DNA of 44,256 bases from Bacteroidales bacterium (GTDB taxonomy: Bacteria; Bacteroidota; Bacteroidia; Bacteroidales; JAAYJT01): assembly GCA_012522795.1 (NCBI GenBank), contig JAAYJT010000051.1, forward strand, positions 1-44,256, given 5' to 3'. The notes beneath the pieces were generated by a model. It made no database searches, was not told where the DNA came from, and worked only from the letters and a program-made list of their open reading frames with translations. Of this stretch, positions 24,640 through 34,900 are shown one piece after another. The position numbers and the translations under genes are program-made. Position 1 is the first letter of the stretch; the number at the start of each line of letters is the position of its first letter.

Positions 24640-24891
24640 CAAAAAATGGGGCCGGACCAGGGTAAAAAAAATCCCTGACTGACAAGCTTTAAAGCTTAGT
24701 AAGATTAACAGGAAACCTGAGAAGAGCAGACAAATATAGGTTTCAACGGTATCATATCAAAGATAAAAGCCCCTGACACTGAGATAATTATGATACCCGT
24801 AGTGTCTGGAACGCTATTCTTCTCTCAATTCTTGTCTTACATTGTAAAAAGCAAATCAGTTTTCCGGAATCAGGAAATCCTGAGCCTTTTT
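24640..24891 (+). ncRNA. Structured leader RNA or 6S-like RNA before rpsL
   Basis: The RNA can fold into a nested rod. The pairs are CCGGA 24652-24656 with 24863-24867, ACTGA 24678-24682 with 24856-24860, GCTTT 24686-24690 with 24848-24852, GTAAGA 24699-24704 with 24835-24840, GAGAAG 24719-24724 with 24819-24824, AGC 24725-24727 with 24813-24815, AGACA 24728-24732 with 24803-24807, and ACGGTATCAT 24746-24755 with 24790-24800 (one bulge). A side hairpin CAGGG/CCCTG lies at 24658-24677. A terminator-like hairpin TCAGG/CCTGA (24870-24883) is followed by T5 at 24887-24891. Competing pairs exist: GAAACCT 24712-24718 with 24738-24744, and GACACT 24775-24780 with 24801-24806. Either a cis-regulatory leader of the cluster or a separate 6S-like RNA. 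Confidence 0.5.
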
Positions 24892-24969
24892 GCCTGAGTT
24901 TATTGAATTAATTAAAATGATTTTAAGATCCGAAAAATTTTAAGGATTATGTAAAATAAATATGATTTT

Positions 24970-25350
24970 ATGCCTACAATACAGCAATTGATAAGAAAAG
25001 GACGTAAGGTACTAGTTGAAAAAAGTAAATCTCCGGCATTGGATTCATGTCCTCAAAGGCGTGGTGTTTGCGTAAGGGTTTACACAACAACTCCGAAAAA
25101 ACCTAACTCAGCCATGCGTAAAGTGGCCAGAGTAAGGCTCACTAATAATAAGGAGGTGAATGCTTATATTCCCGGAGAAGGACATAATCTACAGGAACAC
25201 TCCATAGTTATGATACGTGGCGGCAGGGTAAAAGACCTTCCTGGTGTAAGATATCATATTATTCGCGGAGCCCTTGATACAGCCGGAGTTGATGGTCGCA
25301 CACAGCGCAGATCAAAATATGGTACAAAAAAGCCAAAGGCAAAGAAATAA
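24970..25350 (+). CDS. rpsL: Ribosomal protein S12
   Basis: A 126-residue decoding-centre protein of the 30S subunit. [19 protein letters not shown] and [20 protein letters not shown] are the two conserved loops near helix 44 and the A site, and the Lys residues that are changed in streptomycin-resistant strains are the wild-type ones. The Asp after KD may be methylthiolated by RimO. First gene of the cluster, 330 bases downstream of the promoter. The start ATG has no Shine-Dalgarno match. rpsG follows after 38 bases. Confidence 0.98.
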   Translation: MPTIQQLIRKGRKVLVEKSKSPALDSCPQRRGVCVRVYTTTPKKPNSAMRKVARVRLTNNKEVNAYIPGEGHNLQEHSIVMIRGGRVKDLPGVRYHIIRGALDTAGVDGRTQRRSKYGTKKPKAKK

Positions 25351-25388
25351 GCAAACAACAGTTATAATAATATAAGGTAGTTTCAATA

Positions 25389-25856
25389 ATGAGGAAGACC
25401 AAACCAAAAAAAAGAATTATTCTGCCCGATCCAAAATACAATGATCCGATGGTCACAAAATTTGTGAACAATATCATGCTTTGTGGTAAAAAGAGTTTAG
25501 CATATGATATTTTTTACGAAGCCATTGATCTGGTTTCTGCAAAAACACAGGAAGATGGGCTGGAAGTATTCAAAACGGCTCTTGCCAATGTTACACCTTC
25601 CGTTGAGGTGCGCAGTCGTCGTGTTGGCGGTGCTACTTTTCAGATACCATCTGAAATCCGTCCTTCACGTAAGCAATCAATCGGAATGAAAAACCTCATT
25701 GGATTTGCCCGTAAGCGCCATGAAAAATCAATGGGACAAAAATTAGCCGCTGAAATCATGGCTGCTGCAAAAGAAGAAGGTGGCGCATTTAAGAGAAAAG
25801 AAGATACACACCGTATGGCTGAAGCCAACAAGGCTTTTAGCCATTTCAGGTTCTAA
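25389..25856 (+). CDS. rpsG: Ribosomal protein S7
   Basis: A 155-residue protein that binds the 3' major domain of 16S rRNA and starts head assembly. Family marks are [10 protein letters not shown]-like [14 protein letters not shown] at the start, [22 protein letters not shown] and [16 protein letters not shown] in the middle, and [15 protein letters not shown] at the end. The short C-terminal form. Between rpsL and fusA (44 bases to the latter), as in most bacteria. In E. coli, S7 represses the str operon from the rpsL-rpsG gap; the 38-base gap here looks too short for the same structure. Confidence 0.98.
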   Translation: MRKTKPKKRIILPDPKYNDPMVTKFVNNIMLCGKKSLAYDIFYEAIDLVSAKTQEDGLEVFKTALANVTPSVEVRSRRVGGATFQIPSEIRPSRKQSIGMKNLIGFARKRHEKSMGQKLAAEIMAAAKEEGGAFKRKEDTHRMAEANKAFSHFRF

Positions 25857-25900
25857 TAAATATATACTAAGGAATAAAACAGGTTATACAATATAATTCA

Positions 25901-28006
25901 ATGTCAGACAAGCTGAAATATACACGTAACATTGGCATTATGGCTCACATAGATGCGGGTAAAACCACAACTACTGAGCGTATATTGTATTATTCCGGAG
26001 TGAATTATCGTATGGGTGAAGTTCATGATGGTGCAGCTACCATGGATTTCATGGTTCAGGAGCAGGAACGTGGAATTACTATTTCATCGGCTGCTACAAC
26101 AGTTTTTTGGGATTATCATAACCAAAAATATAAGATAAATATTATTGACACCCCAGGTCATGTTGACTTTACTGTTGAGGTAGAACGCTCACTTAGAGTA
26201 CTTGATGGTGCTGTTGCATTGTTTTGTGCTGTTGGCGGTGTTGAGCCACAATCAGAAACTGTGTGGAAACAAGCCAATAAATATAAAGTGCCGCGTATTA
26301 GCTTCATTAATAAAATGGACAGGTCTGGAGCTGATTTTTTCAACGTAGTAAATCAAATCAGGGAACGCCTTGATGCCAATCCTGTTCCCTTACAACTTCC
26401 CATCGGCAGTGAAGAGGATTTTATTGGCGTTGTTGACCTTATCACCAATAAAGCATATGTATGGGACGATGAAAGTTTAGGAGCCAATTATGAAGAAGGT
26501 CCCATACCGGGAGATATGCTTGAGCTGGCAGCAGAATATCGTGCTAAACTAATAGAAGGAGTTGCTGAAGAAAGTGAAGAACTTTTTGAAAAATTTCTTA
26601 CTGATAGCAGCAGTATTACCAAAGAGGAAATGATCGCAGCAATTCGTAAGGCTACACTTGAATTGAGGATAACTCCCGTTATATGTGGTGCGTCATTTAA
26701 AAACAAGGGTGTTCAACATTTACTTGATGCTATTGTGACTTTTCTTCCTAACCCTTATGATGTAGAAGCTGTAAAAGGTACGAACCCATATTCAGAAAAA
26801 GAAGAATTACGCAATCCGGATATTAATGATCCGTTTTGTGCTTTGGCTTTTAAAATAACAACAGATCCTTTTATGGGACGTGTAGCTTTCTTCAGGGTTT
26901 ACAGCGGGGAACTTAAATCAGGAGCTTTGGTTCTAAACACAAATACAGGTAAGAAAGAACGGATTTCCCGTATTTTCCAGATGCACGCCAACAAGCAAAA
27001 TCCTATTGACGTTGTAGAAGCCGGGGATATTTGTACTGCTGTAGGATTTAAGGAAATCCGCACTGGCGATACCCTTAGCGACGAAAAGCATCCTATTGTA
27101 CTTGAAACAATCAGTTTTCCTGATCCTGTTATCAGCGTGGCAATAGAACCTAAAACTCAGGACGATATTGATAAACTCAATATTGCATTACAAAAGCTTA
27201 CCAAGGAAGATCCGACTTTTGTTGTTAAGGTTGATTCTGAAACAGGTCAGACTATCATAAGTGGAATGGGCGAGTTACATCTTGATGTTATTACTGACAG
27301 ATTAAAAAGAGAATATCGTATTGAGGTAAGCAAGGGCGCACCTCAGGTTGCTTATAAAGAAGCTTTTGTTTCAACTATTAAGCATCACGAAATATATAAA
27401 AAGCAAACGGGCGGACGTGGTAAATTTGCTGATATTGTTTTTGAAATGGGTCCGGCTGATCAGAATGTTCGTGGATTACAGTTTATCAATAAAGTTACAG
27501 GTGGAAATATCCCAAAGGAGTTCATTCCCTCAGTTGAAAATGGTTTCAGGCAGGCAATGCAAAACGGTATTCTTGCAGGATTTCCTGTTGACAATCTTAA
27601 AGTAACTCTTCTTGATGGTTCATATCACTCAGTTGATAGTGATCCGCTATCATTTGAAATTGCTGCACGCTTGGCATTTAAGGAAGCTGCACCTAAGGCA
27701 CATGCTGTTTTACTGGAGCCCATTATGAACCTTGAAGTAGTTTGCCCCGAAGAATATATAGGTGAGGTTACAGGTGATTTAAATCGTCGTCGAGCCAACC
27801 TTGAACGTATTGAAGTAAAAGGAAATATGCAGGCAGTAAAAGCCTTGGTCCCGCTCTCTGAAATGTTTGGTTATGTAACAACTTTACGTAGTCTGACATC
27901 TGGGCGTGGCACTTCAACCATGGAGTTTTCGCATTACAGCGAAACCCCGGCTAATTTAACCGATGATATAATTTATAAAACCAAAGGATATTTAATAAAA
28001 GCATAA
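25901..28006 (+). CDS. fusA: Elongation factor G
   Basis: A 701-residue translocase GTPase. G1 is [15 protein letters not shown] near residue 16, switch [16 protein letters not shown]3 DTPGHVDF, G4 NKMD and G5 CGASFKNKG. Domain IV carries [12 protein letters not shown] and ends with the usual [15 protein letters not shown]. Moves tRNA and mRNA after peptide transfer and helps ribosome recycling. No tuf gene follows; the next gene is rpsJ, 29 bases on, which is normal for Bacteroidota. Confidence 0.97.
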   Translation: MSDKLKYTRNIGIMAHIDAGKTTTTERILYYSGVNYRMGEVHDGAATMDFMVQEQERGITISSAATTVFWDYHNQKYKINIIDTPGHVDFTVEVERSLRVLDGAVALFCAVGGVEPQSETVWKQANKYKVPRISFINKMDRSGADFFNVVNQIRERLDANPVPLQLPIGSEEDFIGVVDLITNKAYVWDDESLGANYEEGPIPGDMLELAAEYRAKLIEGVAEESEELFEKFLTDSSSITKEEMIAAIRKATLELRITPVICGASFKNKGVQHLLDAIVTFLPNPYDVEAVKGTNPYSEKEELRNPDINDPFCALAFKITTDPFMGRVAFFRVYSGELKSGALVLNTNTGKKERISRIFQMHANKQNPIDVVEAGDICTAVGFKEIRTGDTLSDEKHPIVLETISFPDPVISVAIEPKTQDDIDKLNIALQKLTKEDPTFVVKVDSETGQTIISGMGELHLDVITDRLKREYRIEVSKGAPQVAYKEAFVSTIKHHEIYKKQTGGRGKFADIVFEMGPADQNVRGLQFINKVTGGNIPKEFIPSVENGFRQAMQNGILAGFPVDNLKVTLLDGSYHSVDSDPLSFEIAARLAFKEAAPKAHAVLLEPIMNLEVVCPEEYIGEVTGDLNRRRANLERIEVKGNMQAVKALVPLSEMFGYVTTLRSLTSGRGTSTMEFSHYSETPANLTDDIIYKTKGYLIKA

Positions 28007-28035
28007 TTAATCAGAACTCAAATAAATATACAAAC

Positions 28036-28341
28036 GTGAGTCAAAAGATCAGAATAAAATTAAAATCTTATGATTACAATCTGGTAGATAAATCAGCCGA
28101 AAAGATTGTAAAAACTGTTAAATCAACAGGAGCTATTGTTAATGGTCCTATACCTTTGCCAACCAATAAAAAGATTTTTACGGTTAACAGGGCTACTTTC
28201 GTTAATAAAAAATCAAGAGAGCAGTTTCAATTATGCACTTATAAGCGTTTATTGGATATTTACAGTACTACTTCAAAAACCATTGATGCGCTTATGAAAC
28301 TTGAATTGCCAAGTGGAGTGGAAGTTGAGATTAAAGTTTAA
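28036..28341 (+). CDS. rpsJ: Ribosomal protein S10
   Basis: A 101-residue 30S head protein, also NusE in antitermination complexes. The sequence begins [20 protein letters not shown] and contains [16 protein letters not shown] and [16 protein letters not shown]. The start codon is GTG at 28036, the only non-ATG start I accept in the ribosomal cluster. First gene of the S10 part. No separate promoter is seen in the 29-base gap after fusA. Confidence 0.97.
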   Translation: MSQKIRIKLKSYDYNLVDKSAEKIVKTVKSTGAIVNGPIPLPTNKKIFTVNRATFVNKKSREQFQLCTYKRLLDIYSTTSKTIDALMKLELPSGVEVEIKV

Positions 28342-28379
28342 TAAGTGTTAAGACTTCGATAATTTAAATAAAAGAAGAG

Positions 28380-29009
28380 ATGTCAGGAATTATTGGAAAA
28401 AAAATAGGGATGACAAGCATTTTTGATGCTTCCGGTAAAAATGTGCCATGCACTATTATTGAAGCCGGTCCTTGTGTGGTTACCCAGATAAAAGTCAAGG
28501 AAACTGATGGTTATGCAGCTGTTCAGTTAGCTTTTGACGAAAAAAAGGAAAAGCACACTACAAAAGCATTGATGGGTCATTTCAAGAAAGCAGGGACAAC
28601 ACCCAAAAAGAGGGTTGCTGAATTTACTCGTTTTGAGGTCGGAAACAGAAAGGGTTTTGGTGAAACCGTTGGTGTTGATATTTTTGTTGAAGGCGAATAT
28701 ATTGACGTTGTAGGTATTTCAAAAGGAAAAGGTTTTCAGGGTGTGGTAAAACGTCATAATTATTCAGGGGTTGGTCCTACTTCTCATGGTCAGCACGACC
28801 GTGTAAGAGCACCCGGCTCAATAGGAGCTTCTTCAAACCCGTCAAGGGTATTCAAAGGAAAACGTATGCCTGGCCAAATGGGCAGTAAACGTACTAAAAT
28901 GATTAACCTTCAAATATTAAAAATTTATCCGGAGAAGAACCTGATACTTATAAAAGGAGCAGTTCCCGGACCTAAAGGATCATATGTAATTGTTGAAAGA
29001 TGGAGCTAG
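28380..29009 (+). CDS. rplC: Ribosomal protein L3
   Basis: A 209-residue 50S protein that starts large-subunit assembly and reaches the peptidyl transferase centre. Begins [13 protein letters not shown]; the extended loop is seen as [20 protein letters not shown] and [10 protein letters not shown]. At the place where E. coli L3 has the PrmB-methylated Gln (GSIGQ) this protein has Ala, a common variant. The last ten bases overlap the rplD start. Confidence 0.97.
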   Translation: MSGIIGKKIGMTSIFDASGKNVPCTIIEAGPCVVTQIKVKETDGYAAVQLAFDEKKEKHTTKALMGHFKKAGTTPKKRVAEFTRFEVGNRKGFGETVGVDIFVEGEYIDVVGISKGKGFQGVVKRHNYSGVGPTSHGQHDRVRAPGSIGASSNPSRVFKGKRMPGQMGSKRTKMINLQILKIYPEKNLILIKGAVPGPKGSYVIVERWS

Positions 29010-29626
29010 AAGTATATAAAATAACCGGAGAAAAGACCGGAAGGATTGTAGCATTGAATGATGCAATTTTCAATGTTGCTCCCAATGATCATGCACTATA
29101 TCTTGATGCCAAACAATATTTGGCAAATCAAAGACAAGGCACGCATAGTACTTTGGAAAAGTCTATGATGACTTATAGTACACGTAAAATTAAACGCCAG
29201 AAAGGAACAGGAACGGCAAGAGCTGGAAGTATAAAATCACCTTTGTTTCGTGGAGGCGCAAGAGCATTTGGTCCTCAACCACGTGATTATCACTTCAAAC
29301 TGAACAAGAAACTAAAGAAAGTTGCCCGTACGAGTGCATTAACCTATAAAGCACTAGGGAATAATATCATAGTTATTGAAGATTTTACATTTGAAAAGCC
29401 TAAAACAAAAAATATTGTTGAGCTTCTGAGTAATTTCAAAGACTTGGGCAGAAAAGTATTATTTGTAGTTCCTGACTCAAATCCAGGATTAACACTTTCA
29501 GCAAGAAATCTTCCTTATACCAGCGTAGTTCTGGCTGAGAGCCTTAATACCTACGAGATCCTCAATGCAAACAGTATGGTTTTTTTAGAAAGTTCGCTAG
29601 GTAAATTAGAGCGGGTTCTGGCTTAA
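29000..29626 (+). CDS. rplD: Ribosomal protein L4
   Basis: A 208-residue 50S protein whose long loop lines the exit tunnel: [19 protein letters not shown] and [15 protein letters not shown]. The ATG at 29000 lies within the rplC end (ATGGAGCTAG), a 10-base overlap that suggests coupled translation. In E. coli, L4 represses the S10 operon through its leader; no such leader exists here because rpsJ directly follows fusA. Confidence 0.97.
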   Translation: MELEVYKITGEKTGRIVALNDAIFNVAPNDHALYLDAKQYLANQRQGTHSTLEKSMMTYSTRKIKRQKGTGTARAGSIKSPLFRGGARAFGPQPRDYHFKLNKKLKKVARTSALTYKALGNNIIVIEDFTFEKPKTKNIVELLSNFKDLGRKVLFVVPDSNPGLTLSARNLPYTSVVLAESLNTYEILNANSMVFLESSLGKLERVLA

Positions 29627-29661
29627 TTAAAGAATTTTAAAACACATTAATATATATTGCG

Positions 29662-29952
29662 ATGAGCATTATAGTAAAACCGATAGTAACAGAAAAGATG
29701 ACAGAACTTGGCGAGAAATTGCAGAGATATGCTTTTGTTGTGCAAAAAAAATCCAATAAAATTCAGATCAAGAAAGCCGTCGAGGATCTGTATGATGTCG
29801 AAGTCAGGGAAGTGAATACTATGAATTATAGCGGGAAAAATAAATCTCGTTTTACAAAGCGTGGGTTCGTAACCGGACGTACAGCGGCATATAAAAAGGC
29901 TATAGTAACATTAGCCGAAGGACAGTCAATAGATTTTTACAGCAATATTTAG
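29662..29952 (+). CDS. rplW: Ribosomal protein L23
   Basis: A 96-residue 50S protein at the tunnel exit, where trigger factor and SRP dock. Marks are SIIVKPIVTEKMTELGE at the start, YAFVVQKKSNKIQIKKAVE, and the loop MNYSGKNKSRFTKRGFVTGR. 35 bases after rplD and 12 before rplB. Confidence 0.97.
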   Translation: MSIIVKPIVTEKMTELGEKLQRYAFVVQKKSNKIQIKKAVEDLYDVEVREVNTMNYSGKNKSRFTKRGFVTGRTAAYKKAIVTLAEGQSIDFYSNI

Positions 29953-29964
29953 AAACCAATATAA

Positions 29965-30789
29965 ATGGCTTTAAAGAAATTCAAACCGACAACACCAGGT
30001 CAGCGCTTTAAGGTCATCAGCGCGTTTGATGACATTACGACCATGAAACCCGAAAAGAGTTTACTGATTCCCCGTAAGAAATCAGGAGGTAGAAATAATC
30101 AGGGAAGAACGACAGTGCGTTATATAGGAGGGGGTCATAAACAGAAAATGAGGGTTATTGATTTTAAGCGCGACAAGGATGGAATTCCGGCAGTAGTTAA
30201 AACAATTGAATACGATCCAATGCGTACTGCCCGCATTGCACTGCTTGTTTACGCCGATGGTGAAAAACGCTATATCGTTGCACCGCATGGCCTTAAGGTA
30301 GGACAGACAGTTACTTCAGGCAATGGTGTAAGTCCCGATATTGGTAACGCTATGTATTTGAGCGAGATACCCTTTGGTACGGTAATTCATAATATTGAGT
30401 TGCGTCCTGGTCAGGGTGCAAAAATGGCTCGTAGTGCCGGATCATCTGCACAGTTAATGTCGCGTGATGGAAAGTTTGCTATAATAAAACTTCCTTCAGG
30501 TGAAAGTAGAATGATACTTCAAACCTGCAAAGCAACCGTAGGAATGGCATCAAATGTTGATAATATTCTTGAAAAATCAGGTAAAGCAGGGAGAAGTCGT
30601 TGGCTTGGACGCAGACCACGTACCCGCGGAGTTGCTATGAACCCGGTTGATCATCCAATGGGTGGTGGCGAAGGTAAGGCATCGGGAGGACACCCCAGAT
30701 CGCGTAAAGGATTGCCTGCAAAAGGTTATAAAACCCGTTCAAATAAAAAGGCATCGAATAAATATATAATAGAAAGAAGGAAAAAATAA
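29965..30789 (+). CDS. rplB: Ribosomal protein L2
   Basis: A 274-residue 50S protein close to the peptidyl transferase centre and needed for subunit joining. [18 protein letters not shown] and the C-terminal [19 protein letters not shown], with the conserved His, are intact. The basic tail ends [17 protein letters not shown]. Full family length. Confidence 0.98.
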   Translation: MALKKFKPTTPGQRFKVISAFDDITTMKPEKSLLIPRKKSGGRNNQGRTTVRYIGGGHKQKMRVIDFKRDKDGIPAVVKTIEYDPMRTARIALLVYADGEKRYIVAPHGLKVGQTVTSGNGVSPDIGNAMYLSEIPFGTVIHNIELRPGQGAKMARSAGSSAQLMSRDGKFAIIKLPSGESRMILQTCKATVGMASNVDNILEKSGKAGRSRWLGRRPRTRGVAMNPVDHPMGGGEGKASGGHPRSRKGLPAKGYKTRSNKKASNKYIIERRKK

Positions 30790-30832
30790 TTTGTTTAATA
30801 ATATTGCTCAACAATATTAAATATAGTTTCAA

Positions 30833-31111
30833 ATGAGCCGATCGTTAAAAAAGGGCCCCTATGTAAATTATAAACTCGAGAAAAAAATATTGGGCTTACT
30901 CGAAAGTAAAAAGAAAACTGTGATCAAAACATGGTCAAGAAGTTCAGTTATTATTCCTGATTTTGTCGGGCAAACAATAGCTGTTCATAACGGAAATAAA
31001 TTTATTCCTGTATATATTACAGAAAATATGATTGGCCACAGATTGGGAGAATTTGCTCCAACCCGTATATTCAGAGGCCATGCTGGAAGAAAAGATAAAG
31101 GCAAAAAATAA
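30833..31111 (+). CDS. rpsS: Ribosomal protein S19
   Basis: A 92-residue 30S head protein. The start [18 protein letters not shown], the middle [18 protein letters not shown] and the end [19 protein letters not shown] are typical. It contacts the A-site finger region and S13. 43 bases after rplB; rplV follows after 12. Confidence 0.97.
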   Translation: MSRSLKKGPYVNYKLEKKILGLLESKKKTVIKTWSRSSVIIPDFVGQTIAVHNGNKFIPVYITENMIGHRLGEFAPTRIFRGHAGRKDKGKK

Positions 31112-31123
31112 AGAATTATAATA

Positions 31124-31561
31124 ATGGGATCAAGAAAACATAATAGCGCTGAGCGCAGGAAGGAAGAAAAAAAATCAATTGCTTTTGCCCGATTAGGCAA
31201 TGTACCTACTTCGCCTAGAAAAATGCGGTTGGTAGCCGATCTTATTCGTGGTGAAGATGTAGATAAAGCATTATATATTCTTAAAACCTGTCCAAAAGAA
31301 CCTGCTATCAGGCTTCGCAAACTACTTATGTCGGCAATGTCGAACTGGCAACTGAAGAACGAAAGAGTTAGAATTGAAGATAGTCAGTTGTACGTTAAAA
31401 CAATTCAGGTTGACAGCGGACGTATTCTTAAAAGAATCAAACCTGCTGCTCAGGGCCGCGCGCATCGTATTCGTAAGCGTTCAAATCATGTTACTCTTGT
31501 TTTGGGTAGCAGAAATGAAAATATAAATTTAGAAGAAGAAAATCAGGAAACTAAAGAATAA
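31124..31561 (+). CDS. rplV: Ribosomal protein L22
   Basis: A 145-residue 50S protein whose beta hairpin reaches into the exit tunnel ([20 protein letters not shown]). [17 protein letters not shown] is the conserved first helix. It is longer than the usual 110: about 20 charged residues precede the core ([16 protein letters not shown]) and an acidic tail ([13 protein letters not shown]) follows it, as in other Bacteroidota. Confidence 0.96.
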   Translation: MGSRKHNSAERRKEEKKSIAFARLGNVPTSPRKMRLVADLIRGEDVDKALYILKTCPKEPAIRLRKLLMSAMSNWQLKNERVRIEDSQLYVKTIQVDSGRILKRIKPAAQGRAHRIRKRSNHVTLVLGSRNENINLEEENQETKE

Positions 31562-31605
31562 AAAAATAATTGCTAAAAAAGCAGAATAAATAAAACCAAT
31601 ATTGA

Positions 31606-32349
31606 ATGGGACAAAAAACTAATCCGATAGGTCTTAGATTAGGAATCATCAGAGGATGGGATTCCAATTGGTATGGTGGAAAGAGCTTTGAAGCAAAGCT
31701 GATTGAAGATGATAAGATCCGCAGATATCTGAATGTTCGTTTATCAAAAGCAAGTGTTTCAAGAATTATCATTGAGCGCACATTAAAACTTGTTACAGTT
31801 ACAATAAATACCGCTCGTCCAGGTATAATTATTGGTAAAGGCGGACAAGAAGTTGATAAGCTCAGGGAAGAATTAAAGAAGCTCACAGGGAAAGAAATAC
31901 AGATTAATATTTCTGAAATTAAACGCCCGGAAATTGATGCCCTTATTGTAGCACAAACCATTGCACGTCAGATTGAAGGAAGGGTGTCGCACCGCCGTGC
32001 TATAAAAACTGCCATAGCTTCGGCTATGCGAATTGGGGCAGAAGGAATTAAGGTATTGATTGGTGGGCGCTTAGGTGGAGCTGAAATGGCTCGACGTGAA
32101 ATTTACATGGAAGGTCGTGTTCCTTTACATACCCTGAGAGCTGATATTGATTATGCTACAGCTGAAGCTCATACAACCTTTGGTCGTATTGGACTCAAGG
32201 TGTGGATATGTAAAGGCGAAATTTATGGTAAGCCCGATTTATCACCCTCTGTTGAAAGTGCTCAGAAACCTAAAGCAGCTGCTGGAAGGCCTAAAGGAGG
32301 TGGTCGCTCTGCCGGTGAAAGAGGTGGCGGACGCCGAAGGAACAGATAA
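31606..32349 (+). CDS. rpsC: Ribosomal protein S3
   Basis: A 247-residue 30S protein at the mRNA entry. It begins [19 protein letters not shown]. The KH domain has the loop [13 protein letters not shown], and the C-terminal domain has [13 protein letters not shown] and [16 protein letters not shown] Gly/Arg-rich tail of about 30 residues ([19 protein letters not shown]) extends beyond the core. Confidence 0.97.
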   Translation: MGQKTNPIGLRLGIIRGWDSNWYGGKSFEAKLIEDDKIRRYLNVRLSKASVSRIIIERTLKLVTVTINTARPGIIIGKGGQEVDKLREELKKLTGKEIQINISEIKRPEIDALIVAQTIARQIEGRVSHRRAIKTAIASAMRIGAEGIKVLIGGRLGGAEMARREIYMEGRVPLHTLRADIDYATAEAHTTFGRIGLKVWICKGEIYGKPDLSPSVESAQKPKAAAGRPKGGGRSAGERGGGRRRNR

Positions 32350-32384
32350 TATAAAATTGTGTACAACTTTAATATTTTACAATA

Positions 32385-32810
32385 ATGTTACAGCCCAAAA
32401 AGACTAAATACAGAAGAAGGCAGAAAGGCAAGATGAAGGGTAATGCTATGCGTGGTAATCAATTGGCTTTTGGTTCTTTTGGAATAAAGACACTGGAAGA
32501 AGCCTGGATCACCGGACGGCAGATTGAAGCTGCCCGACAGGCAGTGACACGTTATATGAAACGTGAAGGACAGATATGGATTAGGATCTTTCCGGATAAG
32601 CCGGTAACTAAAAAACCTGCTGAAGTACGTATGGGTAAAGGTAAGGGTTCTCCTGAATATTTTGTTGCACCGGTTACTCCCGGACGTATTATTTTTGAAG
32701 CTGAAGGAGTTCCTCTGGAAGTTGCCAAAGAAGCTTTAAGGCTTGCAGCACAAAAATTACCTGTAAGTACCAAATTTATTGTCAGACGTGACTATGTTGA
32801 AAAAACTTAA
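32385..32810 (+). CDS. rplP: Ribosomal protein L16
   Basis: A 141-residue 50S protein near the A site and central protuberance. It begins [39 protein letters not shown] and [13 protein letters not shown] are conserved; the Arg in EVRMGKGKG is the one hydroxylated in some species. 35 bases after rpsC. Confidence 0.97.
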   Translation: MLQPKKTKYRRRQKGKMKGNAMRGNQLAFGSFGIKTLEEAWITGRQIEAARQAVTRYMKREGQIWIRIFPDKPVTKKPAEVRMGKGKGSPEYFVAPVTPGRIIFEAEGVPLEVAKEALRLAAQKLPVSTKFIVRRDYVEKT

Positions 32811-32841
32811 TTAATCCTTGCGGGAATTAAAGATATAAATT

Positions 32842-33042
32842 ATGAAACAATCAGTAGTTAGAGAGCTTTCCACACCTGATATTATTGAAAGGTTGGAAGA
32901 AGAACGCAAACAACTTTTAAGACTCAAATTAAATCATGCAGTTTCTCCGCTGGAAAATCCTAATAAAATAAAGGATTATAGAAGAACTATTGCAAGGCTT
33001 GAAACCGAGTTAAGAAAAAGACAACTTGCCCAGCAGGGATAA
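32842..33042 (+). CDS. rpmC: Ribosomal protein L29
   Basis: A 66-residue two-helix 50S protein at the tunnel exit next to L23. ELSTPDIIERLEEERKQLLRL and KIKDYRRTIARLETELRKR are the two helices. Confidence 0.96.
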   Translation: MKQSVVRELSTPDIIERLEEERKQLLRLKLNHAVSPLENPNKIKDYRRTIARLETELRKRQLAQQG

Positions 33043-33066
33043 TCACAAATGTTTAATTTTTAAACA

Positions 33067-33324
33067 ATGGAAAAAAGGAAGTTAAGAAAAGAAAAAATAG
33101 GTCTGGTGGTCAGCAATAAAATGGAAAAGACCATAGTTGTGCTTGTTGAGCGCAGAATTACTCATCCAAAATATGGTAAATACGTTAAAAAATCCTCGCG
33201 TTTTAAAACTCATGACGAAAATAACGAATGCCAGATTGGCGATACAGTTCGGATTATGGAAACTCGTCCTTTGAGTAAGGATAAATGCTGGAGATTAGTT
33301 GAAATTATTGAAAGAGCGAAATAA
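33067..33324 (+). CDS. rpsQ: Ribosomal protein S17
   Basis: An 85-residue OB-fold 30S protein. [19 protein letters not shown] and [19 protein letters not shown] are conserved, as is [19 protein letters not shown]. The stop is two bases before the rplN ATG. Confidence 0.97.
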   Translation: MEKRKLRKEKIGLVVSNKMEKTIVVLVERRITHPKYGKYVKKSSRFKTHDENNECQIGDTVRIMETRPLSKDKCWRLVEIIERAK

Positions 33325-33326
33325 TT

Positions 33327-33695
33327 ATGATACAGCAGGAAACAAGATTGAATGTTGCTGATAACAGCGGCGCAAAAGAAGTGTTGTGCATCAGAGTATT
33401 AGGTGGTACAGGAAGACGTTATGCTTCAATTGGTGATAAAATTGTTGTGACCGTTAAGCATGCTTTGCCATCAGGAAATATTAAAAAAGGAACTGTAGCC
33501 AGAGCTGTTGTGGTTCGTACTAAAAAGGAAATACGTCGTAGTGATGGTTCTTATATACGTTTTGACGACAACGCAGTGGTTATCCTTAATAATGCAGGCG
33601 AAATGACAGGAACACGTATTTTTGGACCTGTAGCCCGTGAACTTCGTGAAAAACAATACATGAAAATCATATCATTAGCACCAGAAGTGCTGTAA
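33327..33695 (+). CDS. rplN: Ribosomal protein L14
   Basis: A 122-residue 50S protein at the subunit interface. It begins [19 protein letters not shown]. Further marks are [20 protein letters not shown] and [14 protein letters not shown]. Full family length and no oddities. Confidence 0.98.
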   Translation: MIQQETRLNVADNSGAKEVLCIRVLGGTGRRYASIGDKIVVTVKHALPSGNIKKGTVARAVVVRTKKEIRRSDGSYIRFDDNAVVILNNAGEMTGTRIFGPVARELREKQYMKIISLAPEVL

Positions 33696-33711
33696 TTTTT
33701 TTGAGCAGATT

Positions 33712-34038
33712 ATGACAAAGAAAAAGCTTCATATTAAAAAAGGCGATACCGTAATGGTTATTGCGGGCGAAGATAAAGGGAGCCAGGGCAAGGTTCTCAA
33801 CGTAGATAATGCCAAATATAAGGCAATAGTGGAAGGAATTGCCCTGGTATCAAAGCACACACGACCCGATGCCAATAATCCTAAAGGTGGAATTATTAAA
33901 AAAGAATCATTTATTAACATTTCAAATCTGATGGTAATTGATGGTTCGGGGAAAGCTACACGTATTGCTCGTAGAAAAGATGAAAAAACAGGTAAATTAG
34001 TCAGAATTTCAAAAAAATCCGGGGAGGTGATTAAGTAA
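33712..34038 (+). CDS. rplX: Ribosomal protein L24
   Basis: A 108-residue KOW-domain 50S assembly protein. [20 protein letters not shown] is the KOW motif. The last codons contain an unusually strong Shine-Dalgarno sequence for the next gene (34023-34031). The TAA overlaps the rplE ATG by one base (TAATG). Confidence 0.97.
   Translation: MTKKKLHIKKGDTVMVIAGEDKGSQGKVLNVDNAKYKAIVEGIALVSKHTRPDANNPKGGIIKKESFINISNLMVIDGSGKATRIARRKDEKTGKLVRISKKSGEVIK
34023..34031 (+). promoter_or_regulatory. Strong Shine-Dalgarno site of rplE
   Basis: GGAGGTGAT is a 9-base match to the complement of the 16S rRNA 3' end, and lies 6 bases before the rplE ATG. It is inside the rplX coding sequence. Most other genes here have no such site. 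Confidence 0.6.
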
Positions 34039-34592
34039 TGAGCTATGCCGCACGATTAAAAAAGAAATATCATGATGAAATTATTCCTGTCATGCAGGAA
34101 CAATTCAATTATAAAAGTCCGATGGAAGTTCCACGATTGGTAAAAATTTGTTTGAACCAGGGACTTGGAGCAGCTGTTGCAGATAAAAAACTCATTGATT
34201 TTGGAATTAGTGAAATGACAATGATAGCAGGGCAAAAAGCTGTTCCTACCAAGTCAAAGAAAGATATTTCGAACTTCAAACTTAGACGTAATAATCCTAT
34301 TGGTGTACGTGTTACACTACGAAGAGAAAGAATGTATGAGTTTCTTGACAGGCTTATTTCTGTTTCAATTCCCCGCATCCGTGACTTTCGTGGAATTAAC
34401 GATAAAGGATTTGATGGCAGAGGTAACTATACTTTTGGTGTTCCTGAACAGATCATTTTTCCCGAAATAAATATTGATAAGGTATATAAGATTAATGGAA
34501 TGGATATTACTTTTGTAACTACTGCTAAAACAGATAAAGAATGCTTGGCATTATTAAAAGAATTTGGCTTACCATTTAAAAATCAAAAATAA
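34038..34592 (+). CDS. rplE: Ribosomal protein L5
   Basis: A 184-residue 50S protein that binds 5S rRNA and contacts the P-site tRNA. The N-terminal part is [39 protein letters not shown] and [19 protein letters not shown] are conserved. The ATG overlaps the rplX stop and follows a strong Shine-Dalgarno site, so the two may be coupled. Confidence 0.98.
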   Translation: MSYAARLKKKYHDEIIPVMQEQFNYKSPMEVPRLVKICLNQGLGAAVADKKLIDFGISEMTMIAGQKAVPTKSKKDISNFKLRRNNPIGVRVTLRRERMYEFLDRLISVSIPRIRDFRGINDKGFDGRGNYTFGVPEQIIFPEINIDKVYKINGMDITFVTTAKTDKECLALLKEFGLPFKNQK

Positions 34593-34595
34593 AAT

Positions 34596-34865
34596 ATGGC
34601 AAAAGAATCAATAAAAGCTAGAGAATTAAAAAGACGCCGAATGGTAGAAAAGTATGCTGAAAAGCGTGCTGCACTTAAAGCTTCGGGCGATTATATTGGT
34701 TTGCAAAAACTACCCCGTAATGCTTCACCGGTTCGTTTACATAATCGTTGTAAAATTACCGGCAGACCTAAAGGTTATATGCGCCAGTTTGGAATTTCAC
34801 GTATTAATTTCAGAGAAATGGCACTCAGTGGATTAATTCCTGGAGTAAGAAAGGCTAGTTGGTAA
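34596..34865 (+). CDS. rpsN: Ribosomal protein S14, zinc-free type
   Basis: An 89-residue 30S protein of the long, zinc-independent form. No CxxC pairs are present; the end reads [38 protein letters not shown]. Three bases after rplE. Confidence 0.97.
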   Translation: MAKESIKARELKRRRMVEKYAEKRAALKASGDYIGLQKLPRNASPVRLHNRCKITGRPKGYMRQFGISRINFREMALSGLIPGVRKASW

Positions 34866-34900
34866 AATATCAAAAAAATATAAAAAATAATTAAAATCTC

